From: Verrucomicrobiales bacterium | GTDB lineage: Bacteria > Verrucomicrobiota > Verrucomicrobiia > Limisphaerales > JAYPXF01 | Assembly: GCA_002715965.1 (NCBI GenBank) | Contig: PBAL01000100.1 | Coordinates: 1-49,407, forward strand | DNA: 49,407 nt | Reading direction: 5' to 3' | Shown: one piece after another, positions 41,672 through 49,407 of the stretch | Layout of the letters: each line of letters begins with the position of its first letter | How positions within the stretch are numbered: position 1 is the first letter of the stretch | Position numbers and translations under genes: made by a program | The notes under the pieces: generated by a model | Databases searched by the model: none | Seen by the model: the letters and a program-made list of their open reading frames with translations, nothing else | Told to the model about the DNA's origin: nothing

Positions 41672-42937
41672 GTGGAGAAGCAAGTGGAAAACTATCCGGA
41701 CACGATTCGCTTTCTTTACGGGCTGACGAAGTTCGGCATGAAGCTTGGGTTGGACAATACGCGGGCGCTGGCTGAACTCGCAGGCAATCCACAGAGCAAG
41801 CTTCGTATCATTCACGTCGCGGGTACGAACGGGAAGGGCACGACCTGTGCGATGTTGGAGAGTATCTATCGCGCGGCCGGTATACGGGCTGGGTTGTTTA
41901 CGTCTCCGCATTTGGTTTCGTTTCGCGAGAGGATTCAAGTTGATCGTGAACCGATTGGGGAAGCGGACGTGGTGCGGTTGGTATCGGGGATGCGAGCGGA
42001 GCTGGATGACGCTGATCTGAGTCCGACTTTCTTTGAGTTCGTGACCGTGCTCGCGTTGCGCTGGTTCGCGGAACAACAATGCGATCTGGTGATTCTGGAG
42101 ACGGGGATGGGTGGCCGGTTCGATTCCACCAACATCGTCGAACCGATTGCGAGCGTGATCACGCCGATCGCGATGGATCATCAGGAGTATTTGGGGGACA
42201 CGCTTGCCAGGATCGCGTTTGAGAAGGCGGGTATCATCAAGCCGGGAATCCCGGTCTTTGTATCCGATCAGATAGAAGAGGCGATGGACGTCATTGAGAA
42301 CCGGGCCGGGGAATTGAATGCGACAATCCATCGTGTTTCGGAAGAATCGAGGGAATTCATCACGTCAGAGCCCGAGTGTTTCGGACATTTGCGATCGAAT
42401 GCCAGGTTGGCTGTGGAGGTCGCGAAGGGATTGGATTCAGAGATTCCGGTTGAAGAGCGAGAAATCAGGCGGGGAATCATGGGGCACGAATGGCCCGGGC
42501 GATTGCAGGAAATTGAGCGGCATGGATGCCGGTTCCTGATCGATGGAGCCCACAACGAGGCGGGGTTCAGTGCGCTTGTCGGAGCTCTTGCCGAGCTGAA
42601 GTTTGTCAGGCCTGTTCTCGTGTTCGGCATGTTGGGAGACAAGAAACTGGGCGAGATTCCGGGGCTGATCGTCGAGAGTTTTTCAGCGGTTCGAATTGTG
42701 CGCGTGACGAGCAGCAGGGCGGGGGATGGTGTGAAACTCAAGAGTGAACTCCTTTCAGCCAATCCTGACTTTGGGGTGACGGAGCACGAGTCGCTTCAGG
42801 AGGCGCTGAGTTTTGGAGATGTGCCGGAGTTCGTTATTGCTGGGTCGCTCTACCTGGTGGGCGAAGCGTTGGAACTGCTGGATGCGATACCCGCTGGTCT
42901 GCGTTCCGAGCGTGAGTTGAATGAGTGGGGCAGGTAA
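41672..42937 (+). CDS. folC: Folylpolyglutamate synthase / dihydrofolate synthase
   Basis: The 421-residue cytosolic enzyme adds glutamate to (dihydro)folate or dihydropteroate with ATP. The ATP-binding loop is HVAGTNGKGTTCAML near 46-60, followed by the folate-type FTSPHLVSFRERI motif. The acidic metal site lies in LETGMGGRFDSTN, with the ISPIALDH-like element as ITPIAMDHQEYLG. The C-terminal Mur-ligase-type domain includes FLIDGAHNEAG. The start is GTG 41672, with other GTG codons in frame close by. It is divergent from the esterase gene at 41588. It ends before a structured intergenic repeat. Confidence 0.95.
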   Translation: MEKQVENYPDTIRFLYGLTKFGMKLGLDNTRALAELAGNPQSKLRIIHVAGTNGKGTTCAMLESIYRAAGIRAGLFTSPHLVSFRERIQVDREPIGEADVVRLVSGMRAELDDADLSPTFFEFVTVLALRWFAEQQCDLVILETGMGGRFDSTNIVEPIASVITPIAMDHQEYLGDTLARIAFEKAGIIKPGIPVFVSDQIEEAMDVIENRAGELNATIHRVSEESREFITSEPECFGHLRSNARLAVEVAKGLDSEIPVEEREIRRGIMGHEWPGRLQEIERHGCRFLIDGAHNEAGFSALVGALAELKFVRPVLVFGMLGDKKLGEIPGLIVESFSAVRIVRVTSSRAGDGVKLKSELLSANPDFGVTEHESLQEALSFGDVPEFVIAGSLYLVGEALELLDAIPAGLRSERELNEWGR

Positions 42938-43004
42938 GTCGTATTGACCGCCGATGGCGCGGATTTCACGGCGCGGCCTTGCCGCAATCAAAAAGCAAGA
43001 CAAG

Positions 43005-43065
43005 GGAATGGAGATTCAAAGAAATTGTGGAGAAAGGTCAGGAACAATTCCCATGTCTCCATTCC
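43005..43065. repeat. Nested inverted repeat between convergent genes
   Basis: GGAATGGAGA (43005-43014) pairs with TCTCCATTCC (43056-43065), and inside these AATTGT (43023-43028) pairs with ACAATT (43044-43049). It lies between the ends of folC and the gene at 43104. It may act as a transcript end structure in both directions or be a repeat element. Confidence 0.4.
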
Positions 43066-43103
43066 TGTGTCTCAAGGAGAATCCAGTCGAAGACTCTGTC
43101 GCG

Positions 43104-43916
43104 TCACTGTCTGGCCGGTTCGGGCGCCGGGGATTTGGCTTTTGTCTCGCCCTCTTGCTTTGGCTCATCGCCGTCGCTTTTCTTCACTTCAGGATCAGGT
43201 GCATCTGCTTTTTCCGGTTTGGCAGGATCCGGAGTTTCTTTGGGTTCGTCCTTCTCTTTGACCGCAGCGCCTTTGGGAATGAACTGGATCATGCCGTTCT
43301 CGATGCGGATGTCGTCGAGCTTCTCTAGAAAGGCTGTCAGTTGCGCATTGGTTTGTTCCTGGGCGAGGTTTTGGCCGCTGAATTGTTTCATGAATTCGTC
43401 TGGCAGCGGCTTGCCGTTGTGGGTGATTGCGTCGGCGAATACCTGAAGTTTTCCGGCAGCGAGCTTCACTGAGAAATCAGCGGAGCCGTTCAGGTAACGG
43501 CCTTTGCCAATGCCGATCATCTTGTGAACAGGAATGCTGATCTGACCGGAGACGTGGTTGCTGTTGATGCTGATGTAGACGCTGTCCGAGATCTCCTTCA
43601 GGTCTTCCACGCCCGCGATGAGTCCGTTGATTTCATCACCGCTCAATGTGAGTGGTGACAGGTTGGTTTCACCGGCGTCGAGCTGGGTTCTGAAATCTTC
43701 CACGCGCGTGGCGAGCGCCCGGGCTTCTTCGTCGGAGAGGGTGACTGCCGGGAACACCACGCGATTGGTATCGGTGAATTGGTCGATCTTTCCGGTGACG
43801 AAATTGGTCAGGCCGCGAACAACGAGTATCCCGGCGATAAAGGTGAGGGCCAGGATGCCGAGGCAGCCGATGGCGAGCCATTTTCCGAACGAACTTTTCT
43901 TTTCTTCTTCACTCAT
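43104..43916 (-). CDS. Membrane-anchored protein with extended acidic, proline-rich tail
   Basis: The product has 270 residues. A cytosolic start (SEEEKKSSFGKWLAIG) and one helix (about 13-35) anchor it with the bulk outside. The globular part (about 50-215) has repeated LSxxEIN-type pieces (LTLSGDEINGLIAGV) and alternating strands, and resembles anchored envelope proteins of unknown role. The last 55 residues are low-complexity, rich in K, E, D and P. It starts 85 bases downstream of the NarL-type regulator, in the same direction, so it may be co-transcribed. I do not recognise a named family. Confidence 0.6.
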   Translation of the reverse strand: MSEEEKKSSFGKWLAIGCLGILALTFIAGILVVRGLTNFVTGKIDQFTDTNRVVFPAVTLSDEEARALATRVEDFRTQLDAGETNLSPLTLSGDEINGLIAGVEDLKEISDSVYISINSNHVSGQISIPVHKMIGIGKGRYLNGSADFSVKLAAGKLQVFADAITHNGKPLPDEFMKQFSGQNLAQEQTNAQLTAFLEKLDDIRIENGMIQFIPKGAAVKEKDEPKETPDPAKPEKADAPDPEVKKSDGDEPKQEGETKAKSPAPEPARQ

Positions 43917-44001
43917 GATTTTAATTCCTTGCGGCTACCGACACACGCGAGGCGTTGGAGTTTCAGTCTGGTTGCGGTGTTGAACTGCGATTCGTTGTGG
44001 A

Positions 44002-44655
44002 TCAATGGCCTTCTTTTTCCACCCAAGTCACGGCGTGTTTGATCAGGCTGATGGAATCACCAATGCCGGGCTTGTGTTTGATGTTCTCGCGATGGGCATC
44101 AACCGTCTTGGAAGAGACGCCGAGTTCGCCGGCAATCTGCTTGTTGTTCTTGCCTTCGCCGAGCAGGCGGAAGATCTGCAGTTCACGGGTGGAAAGACTG
44201 TCCAAGCCGCCTTTGCGTCCCCCGGCCTGGTTTTCCATCATCCGGCGCGCGACGCGGTCGGAGAGCATGGGGCCGACATACTTGTTGCCATCGAGGACGG
44301 TCCTGATGGCCTTGATAAAGATGTCGGGATCTTCTTCCTTGGAAATGAATCCGAATGCGCCGGCGTGCAGGGCACGTTCTGCCAGCAACGGGTCGGTATG
44401 GCGGGAGACAATGAGAAAGCGCAGCTCGGTGAATTCTTTCTTGAGCGAATCCATGACCTTGAATCCATCGCCATCGCCCAGGCCGAGATCGAGCACGACC
44501 AGGTCGGGCGTGGATTCGCGAACGACTTCGATGCCGCTGTCGGCTCCGTCGGCCTGTCCCACGCAGGACAAATCTTCTTCTTTCTCAATCAATTGCGTGA
44601 ACGCAAATCGAATGAGGGGGTGGTCATCGATGACTATGATCCTTTTGTTCTCCAC
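44002..44655 (-). CDS. NarL/FixJ-type response regulator
   Basis: The 217-residue regulator has a receiver domain with IVIDDHPLIR at the start, phospho-acceptor D56 in LVVLDLGLGDGDG, a serine in LIVSRHTDP and K in FGFISKEED. A LuxR-type helix-turn-helix follows near 150-205 (LSTRELQIFRLLGEGKNNKQ, then TVDAHRENI). It would bind DNA as a phosphorylated dimer. No histidine kinase is adjacent, so it is an orphan in this window; the kinases at 11491 and 15584 are far away. The short form of the final helix (HKPGIGDSISLIKHAVTWV) fits the family. Confidence 0.93.
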   Translation of the reverse strand: MENKRIIVIDDHPLIRFAFTQLIEKEEDLSCVGQADGADSGIEVVRESTPDLVVLDLGLGDGDGFKVMDSLKKEFTELRFLIVSRHTDPLLAERALHAGAFGFISKEEDPDIFIKAIRTVLDGNKYVGPMLSDRVARRMMENQAGGRKGGLDSLSTRELQIFRLLGEGKNNKQIAGELGVSSKTVDAHRENIKHKPGIGDSISLIKHAVTWVEKEGH

Positions 44656-44736
44656 GTGTAGGTAAGGTTAAGGGGTGTGAGGAATTTTCCTATTTTTTGC
44701 CTGAATGCGGTTCGCAGCAAAGAAAAAAGGCGCGGA

Positions 44737-45000
44737 TCAGAGGTGATTCAGCCGAACCACTGATTCCTTGAGGAGAAGGCGGGCAATCCTCATGTCATCC
44801 GGTCCGTCGAGATCAAATCCATACCACTGCGGAATCTCGATGGGGATGGAACGCCTGCCAAAGATCGAATTATGGCGAAGGAAGGACCTGCCTCGAAAAA
44901 TACGCAGGTTCCCGTGGACGTAGTGCACGGGCTTGCTCTGTTTGCTCACCCGACCTTTACGTTCATGTGGAAACGAAAAGTGCGTGTAGCCGTCCTTGCA
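44737..45000 (-). pseudogene. C-terminal remnant of an acylneuraminate cytidylyltransferase-like protein
   Basis: From 45000 down, the minus-strand frame reads CKDGYTHFSFPHERKGRVSK, VHGNLRIFRGRSFLRHNSIF and IPQWYGFDLDGPDDMRIARL. That is the final third of a NeuA-like cytidylyltransferase, with the D(I/L)DGPDD motif. A stop codon lies immediately upstream (45001-45003), and the nucleotide-binding N-terminus is missing. The segment 44656-44736 holds nothing else I recognise. Confidence 0.6.
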
Positions 45001-45091
45001 TTAAACCGTCAGTGGCTTGCCCATCGAGGGGTTGGACAAAAGCCAAAGCTCCGACTCGACACCCCACGGCCTCATGGGTTTAATCCCGGCC

Positions 45092-45904
45092 ATGCGTTTT
45101 GGAATCTGCAATGAAATCTTTGATGGCTGGAGCATTGACGACACGTTTGAGTTCTGCGCCAAGACCGGATACGACGCGGTGGAAATCGCGCCGTTTACGA
45201 TCGCACCGTACGTGACCGACATCTCCGCGGACGAACGCAAACGCATTCGCGCCGCAGCCGACAAGCACAGCATCGCCATCTCGGGATTGCACTGGGTTCT
45301 CGTAAAGGCCGAGGGCATGCACCTGACTGATCCCGACGACAAGACCCGTGAAAAGACCGCGCAATACCTCGTCGATCTGGTCGATTGCGCAGCGGATCTC
45401 GGCGGCAACACCATCGTAGTTGGTTCGCCCAAGCAACGTGATCTCCAGGAAGGCGTGAGCTTCGAACAGGGGTGGCAATGGGCGACAGATTGTTTCCGGC
45501 GCTCGGTGATGCGCGGCGAGGAACGCGGGGTGACGGTTTGTTTTGAACCGCTGGCTCCCTCCGAAACCAATTTTATCAACACCGCGGAGCAGGCGATTGA
45601 ATTTGTCGATCAACTCCACAGCCCGAGCTTCAAGATCATCCTCGATTGCAAGGCGATGAGTTCGGAATCCAAGCCGATCCCGCAGGTGATCAAGGAATCC
45701 TGGCCGAACTTCGCCTACTTCCACGCCAACGACGAAAACCTCAAGGGACCGGGATTCGGCAACACGGATTTCAAGGCCATCGGCGCTGCGCTGCGCGAGG
45801 TCGGATACAAGGGCGTGGTTTCCGTGGAAGTTTTCAACTTTGAGGAAGGTCCGGAAGTGATCGCCACCAGGAGCCTGGAGCATCTCCGCGAAAACGTCGC
45901 TTAA
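45092..45904 (+). CDS. Sugar phosphate isomerase/epimerase (TIM barrel, AP-endonuclease-2-like)
   Basis: I chose ATG 45092 (270 residues), because the frame upstream overlaps the cytidylyltransferase relic. The fold is the xylose-isomerase-like TIM barrel: MRFGICNEIF at strand 1, YDAVEIAPFT at strand 2, ISGLHWVL at strand 3, GGNTIVVGSPKQR at strand 4, VCFEPLAPSETN at strand 5, IILDCKAM at strand 6, FAYFHANDEN at strand 7 and GVVSVEVFNF at strand 8. The two glutamates (CFEPL and SVEVF), with D and H between them, form the usual divalent metal site. The substrate is probably a sugar or ketose phosphate. It is followed after 27 bases by the AGCS symporter gene. Confidence 0.88.
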   Translation: MRFGICNEIFDGWSIDDTFEFCAKTGYDAVEIAPFTIAPYVTDISADERKRIRAAADKHSIAISGLHWVLVKAEGMHLTDPDDKTREKTAQYLVDLVDCAADLGGNTIVVGSPKQRDLQEGVSFEQGWQWATDCFRRSVMRGEERGVTVCFEPLAPSETNFINTAEQAIEFVDQLHSPSFKIILDCKAMSSESKPIPQVIKESWPNFAYFHANDENLKGPGFGNTDFKAIGAALREVGYKGVVSVEVFNFEEGPEVIATRSLEHLRENVA

Positions 45905-45931
45905 TTCGTCAGTCCATCAACACTCACCATC

Positions 45932-47353
45932 ATGGAAGCCAATTTCTCACTGCTCGCAATGACACTTCCGGAGTTCTTTGAAAAGTCCGTCGGTCTTGTC
46001 TGGAACATTCCACTCATCGCGCTACTTGCCGGAAGCGGGATCCTGCTCTCCCTGCTCGCACTTGGTGGACGGGGTATCATTCAATTCAAGGGCTTCGGTC
46101 ATGCGATCGATGTGGTGCGCGGGAAGTATGACGACCCGGGTGATCCAGGTGAGATCTCGCACTTCCAGGCATTGTGCACGGCGCTCTCCGCCACAGTTGG
46201 GTTGGGAAACATTGGTGGTGTGGCCGTGGCGATGCATATGGGCGGACCCGGCGCGGTTTTCTGGATGATCGTGGTGGGTTTCTTTGGCATGGCTTTGAAG
46301 TACTCCGAGTGCACGCTGGCGGTGAAGTTTCGCTACGTGGACGACAAGGGCGTGGTTCACGGCGGACCTATGCACTATATCGAACGTGGACTTGGGAAGG
46401 CGTGGAAGCCACTGGCGATTATCTTCGCGCTGGGAATTATGATCTCGAGCTTTGGCGCGGGGAACATGTATCAGACCAATCAGGTGGCGGAGATTCTGCA
46501 CGCCAACTTTGAAATCTCAAAGACGGTCACTGGTGTTGTTCTCGCCGTCGCAACCGCCTTGGTGATTATTGGCGGCATCAAGCGAATCGGATCGGTGACA
46601 TCCAAACTCGTCCCGGTGATGGGCGTGATTTACTTCCTCGGTTGCATTGTGGTCATCGGGATGAACATCGACAAGGTGCCGGGATTGATTGGACAGATCT
46701 TCACCGGAGTCTTTCAGGGAACGGCTGCCACAGGCGGTTTTGCCGGGGCAGCCGTCGCCATCGTTGTTCGCGAGGGCTTCAAACGCGCCTGTTTCTCGAA
46801 CGAGGCGGGTATGGGCTCGGCTGCTGTTGCGCATAGTGCGGCCACGACGAAGGAACCCGTGCGCGAGGGCGTGGTGGCCTTGCTGGAACCCTTCATCGAC
46901 ACGGTTGTGATCTGCACCATGACCGCCTTGGTCATCCTGATCTCCGGCGCCTGGACCACGGATGCAAATGGCGTGAATCTCACGGCCATGGCATTTGATT
47001 CCTCGATCAAGGGCTTTGGCCGGTGGTTCGTTCCCGTTGCCGTTACCTTGTTCGCCTACTCAACCCTGTTGAGTTGGTCGTATTACGGTGAGCGCGGCGC
47101 GGACTATCTATTCGGTGAAGCCGGCGTGCTTCCCTTCAAGATTGTATTCTGCATCTTCGCAATCGTGGGGGCTGTGAACGAACTCGGCCCGGTGTTGAAT
47201 TTCTCGGATACCGTCTTTGGTCTTCTCGCCGTTCCCAACCTGTTGGCAGTCTGGCTCCTGTATCCCGTGTTGAAGAAGGAATCCATTTCCTATTTCGATC
47301 GGCTCAAGGCGGGTGAGTTCAAGAAGAACTCTGATCCGACGCCATCTCAATAA
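45932..47353 (+). CDS. Sodium:alanine (glycine) symporter, AGCS family
   Basis: The 473-residue membrane protein has about eleven helices. The family signature is in the second half of the N-terminal repeat: ALSATVGLGNIGGVAVAMHM, followed by GPGAVFWMIVVGFFGMALKY and YVDDKGVVHGGPMHYIERGL. Further conserved parts are FSNEAGMGSAAVAHSAA and VLLEPFIDT-like ALLEPFIDTVVICTMTALVI. It would take up alanine or glycine with sodium at the inner membrane. The start at ATG 45932 is followed by a second ATG at 45959. The 3' end marks the edge of an AT-rich region. Confidence 0.96.
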   Translation: MEANFSLLAMTLPEFFEKSVGLVWNIPLIALLAGSGILLSLLALGGRGIIQFKGFGHAIDVVRGKYDDPGDPGEISHFQALCTALSATVGLGNIGGVAVAMHMGGPGAVFWMIVVGFFGMALKYSECTLAVKFRYVDDKGVVHGGPMHYIERGLGKAWKPLAIIFALGIMISSFGAGNMYQTNQVAEILHANFEISKTVTGVVLAVATALVIIGGIKRIGSVTSKLVPVMGVIYFLGCIVVIGMNIDKVPGLIGQIFTGVFQGTAATGGFAGAAVAIVVREGFKRACFSNEAGMGSAAVAHSAATTKEPVREGVVALLEPFIDTVVICTMTALVILISGAWTTDANGVNLTAMAFDSSIKGFGRWFVPVAVTLFAYSTLLSWSYYGERGADYLFGEAGVLPFKIVFCIFAIVGAVNELGPVLNFSDTVFGLLAVPNLLAVWLLYPVLKKESISYFDRLKAGEFKKNSDPTPSQ

Positions 47354-48017
47354 GGATGTCCTGCGGAACGCTAGTGCTGCAAGGACAAGTCAATATACGC
47401 CTGCAAAAGTCACAAATGATTATGGCTTGGTTGAGGGCAATCCTGTTCGACTAAAACTGATCACGGATAGTTACAGTTATCTTGATTCACTCGCATCTTC
47501 TGATGGGTTTCGCATCAAATATGATCGGATTGGAAGTTTTGAAGTAAGCGGTATTTCTGATTTGGTCGATAAATACACCGTCAAGGATCACACAGGGGCA
47601 AAAATCTACGACTTATGGATACATGCCTATTCTGAGAATCCCGATCCACGACCGCCACAAGGTTTGCAGTGGTATGAACCAGAGAAGCACCCTGCACATG
47701 CGGCCTTCAAGGAGTTGGAGAAAGAAAACCCGAATTTTTCCAAAGCAATGAATGAAGTGGCGGCAAAGCGAACACAGAATTTTGAGGAATTGCGCAACCT
47801 CGAATTACAATCCCGAGAGCAGAAAAGACCTGGGTTTGGATCCCTTTGGGTCAAATGTTGGTTTTGGCTGTCCTTGATCTCAGTTGGCTTGGGTGGGTTG
47901 TCACAAGGAGATGAGGGAGTCGCAGCAGGCCTCGTCTACTCCGTGATGATCAATCCGTTTAAAGCACTTGCTTTGGCTGGAATCATAAGATTGTTCTCAA
48001 GAAAAAGGGGCAGCTAA
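47313..48017 (+). CDS. AT-rich orphan gene without a clear start; C-terminal membrane helices
   Basis: The only upstream start codon in frame is GTG 47313, which lies 41 bases inside the symporter gene. No ATG, GTG or well-placed TTG follows for a long way, so the gene is probably truncated at its 5' end at about 47354-47400. The readable protein begins near QYTPAKVTNDYGLVEGNPVR and has an alpha/beta part up to about 150. A helical charged segment follows (FKELEKENPNFSKAMNEVAA), then two membrane helices (WFWLSLISVGLGGL and ALALAGIIRLF). Base composition is more AT-rich than its upstream neighbours. I do not recognise the family. Confidence 0.45.
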   Translation: MSSRRTLIRRHLNKDVLRNASAARTSQYTPAKVTNDYGLVEGNPVRLKLITDSYSYLDSLASSDGFRIKYDRIGSFEVSGISDLVDKYTVKDHTGAKIYDLWIHAYSENPDPRPPQGLQWYEPEKHPAHAAFKELEKENPNFSKAMNEVAAKRTQNFEELRNLELQSREQKRPGFGSLWVKCWFWLSLISVGLGGLSQGDEGVAAGLVYSVMINPFKALALAGIIRLFSRKRGS

Positions 48018-48100
48018 TCCATCCGACTGCCGCTTTGTCCAATCGTGTGGTGACCTGAAACTCGAAGCGAAGTTCCTAAATAGCAGCGTAAGCAAAAACG

Positions 48101-49135
48101 ATGACACCAACCATGAAAGCATGGCTAAAGGAAGCAGACGCCTTTGGCATGAGTGCAAACTTGCAGAAGGGATTCCTTTTCTGTCTCGGTATCGAGTTGA
48201 ATATGAATCCAGATGATCTGAATGAGGAGCAACTTCGAGAAATCATGCTCCGAATGAGTTCCAATATCTTCGATTGTGAAGCTGGCGGTTACAGCGACTT
48301 CAATGATAATAAGATTGAGCCGTTGCTTCACGAGGCAGGCATTAAATGCTTTGGGCAGGAATTCACGCCACGTGAACTTCGGCCTGGCATACGTTTTCTG
48401 GGTGAACGCCCCGAAGAAAACCAGCTGCCCAATGTCGAACCAGATTGTTTAGCCGTTTGGCGTAGATTCAAATCTGACCTTTTCGAAAAGGTCGGTGAAA
48501 ACATCGAAGATGGTGGCGAAGCTGCGTTTTTAGCTGGTGTTGTGTATTCAGCGAGCCATGGTGAAATTGACGCAAAAACAACACGCATGCTCGGCACAAT
48601 TGCCCAGTTAGCCCAACCGCCTGATCTGGAATGGTTTCAAGCAATAATCTATGTTGAAGAGCGTTTACACGTGTTGCGTGACAAAGGAATTCCGCTTCAT
48701 AAAACCGTTTGCATGCTTACAAAACCTGGGAATCCAAATTCTGCACGGTTTCCCGTAACAGCCAGATCAACTGTTGAACTCGCACGCACGCTGTTTTACA
48801 CAAACGATGGTGCAATCAATGAACAGATAAATGAGTTAAACGTGTTTGATTTCTGTGCAGCCATGTCATGTGGGCAATTCAAATGCGATCCTGCAGACGA
48901 AGACGAAAAGTCAGCCTTGATAGAAATCGGCTATTCGATTCCACCTGAATGCAATTCCGCAGACGATTGCGTTAGACACATAGCATCAATGGTTAAGAGT
49001 AAGTTCGGATACGATGTTCTCAGTGGAGATATCGGTTGTGCGGGAGAAGAATACACGATGAAGGCATGTATCACTTTTGCGACTATTGCCTCCCATGTTT
49101 TGAGCCCTGAGTGGAACAAGGCGGCTGCTGTCTAG
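48101..49135 (+). CDS. AT-rich orphan gene, predicted cytosolic protein of unknown function
   Basis: The 344-residue protein starts at ATG 48101 (a second ATG follows at 48113) and has no signal peptide or clear membrane segment. It is mainly helical, with several cysteines. Parts such as FLFCLGIELNMNPDD and RELRPGIRFLGERPEENQLP are well formed, so it reads as a real gene. No catalytic motif is visible, and I do not recognise it. Codon use favours A/T third positions, unlike folC or the symporter upstream. It lies 83 bases after the other AT-rich gene, and both sit between two broken gene ends. Confidence 0.6.
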   Translation: MTPTMKAWLKEADAFGMSANLQKGFLFCLGIELNMNPDDLNEEQLREIMLRMSSNIFDCEAGGYSDFNDNKIEPLLHEAGIKCFGQEFTPRELRPGIRFLGERPEENQLPNVEPDCLAVWRRFKSDLFEKVGENIEDGGEAAFLAGVVYSASHGEIDAKTTRMLGTIAQLAQPPDLEWFQAIIYVEERLHVLRDKGIPLHKTVCMLTKPGNPNSARFPVTARSTVELARTLFYTNDGAINEQINELNVFDFCAAMSCGQFKCDPADEDEKSALIEIGYSIPPECNSADDCVRHIASMVKSKFGYDVLSGDIGCAGEEYTMKACITFATIASHVLSPEWNKAAAV

Positions 49136-49149
49136 TGCGAACCAAGAAT

Positions 49150-49287
49150 ATGCCTGCGACTGACGAATCAGATTTAGAGAGGGCTGTCATCGATCTCCTG
49201 AAAGGGAATGGATGCACTTACATCCATGGCGAGGCCCTGGATCCAGAAGTCTCTGAGGAACGTGAGAATTTTCATGGCGTGATGCTA
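49150..49287 (+). pseudogene. N-terminal fragment of a type I restriction HsdR-like subunit
   Basis: ATG 49150 opens ATDESDLERAVIDLLKGNGC and YIHGEALDPEVSEERENFHG, the typical start of HsdR restriction subunits. After about 45 residues the sequence becomes that of a sixA-like gene on the other strand, so the rest of hsdR, including nuclease and helicase domains, is absent. The plus-strand frame stays open to the window end, but only by chance. Confidence 0.5.
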
Positions 49288-49407
49288 TCGCAACGCGCTG
49301 GGACATGGTGGGTTCGTGTCCGACCAACAGCAGATGTTCGACCGGGGGCCATGACTTCAGCCAGCCGACAAAATCTTCCACCGGCGTGGCGTTCACCAGT
49401 GCGCCCG
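49288..49407 (-). pseudogene. SixA-like phosphohistidine phosphatase, truncated at its 3' end
   Basis: From the window edge inward the minus strand reads GALVNATPVEDFVGWLKSWP and then VEHLLLVGHEPTMSQRVA. The GHEP motif holds the second catalytic histidine of SixA phosphatases. Homology stops at about 49288, where the hsdR fragment begins. The N-terminal RHG motif would lie beyond the window. Confidence 0.55.

Overview
The window looks like a chromosomal segment of a Verrucomicrobiota bacterium (PVC superphylum). Evidence for this: a DUF1501 / DUF1549-DUF1553 gene pair with a planctomycete-type cytochrome motif, a sulfatase, secreted proteins carrying the verrucomicrobial 'DDDGNGIDDHWE' calcium-binding region followed by a 'GRQYRLMYSDDLRTW' C-terminal domain, and a generally GC-rich base composition. 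No rRNA, tRNA or CRISPR array was seen.

Region by region: (1) 1-7633 holds the end of an unknown gene, a membrane-anchored secreted protein, a ZnuD-like TonB-dependent receptor and two tandem paralogues built from choice-of-anchor M domains. Three 7-1-7 palindromes of the form TGCAAAn-n-nTTTGCA lie in front of these genes. I read this as a metal (probably zinc) acquisition module under a Fur-superfamily regulator. (2) 7634-11490 is a decayed stretch with 6-phosphogluconate dehydrogenase (gnd) and a small conserved gene, surrounded by remnants: a spermidine-synthase-like membrane protein, an IS630 transposase, a MITE-like palindrome and an internally deleted IS with doubled inverted ends. (3) 11491-18558 encodes two large hybrid histidine kinases with HPt domains and a response regulator that has lost its phospho-acceptor region. 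(4) 18668-20479 is a secreted glycoside hydrolase.

(5) 20606-31286 is the most striking block: pentaheme cytochrome, outer-membrane beta-barrel, membrane-tethered NAD(P)H flavo-[2Fe-2S] reductase, tetraheme cytochrome, a cyclic-nucleotide-binding protein fused to a four-cluster [4Fe-4S] ferredoxin, a two-heme cytochrome b, and a decaheme cytochrome with a cysteine-rich cytosolic N-terminus. Together they could form a continuous electron path between NAD(P)H and the cell exterior, with 19 c-type heme sites and a built-in nucleotide-sensing step. (6) 31386-39012 is a minus-strand run of sulfatase, D-2-hydroxyacid dehydrogenase, DUF1549/DUF1553 protein, DUF1501 protein and a nonsense-interrupted membrane protein.

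(7) 39070-47353 is mainly housekeeping: an LMW-PTP-like phosphatase, yggS, an esterase, folC, a NarL-type response regulator, a TIM-barrel sugar isomerase and an AGCS amino-acid symporter, with msrB and cytidylyltransferase remnants between them. (8) 47354-49407 is visibly more AT-rich, with two orphan genes. It is bounded by a gene without a clear start and by an hsdR fragment abutting a truncated sixA, and looks like a recombined accessory insert. Gene remnants are unusually frequent across the window.
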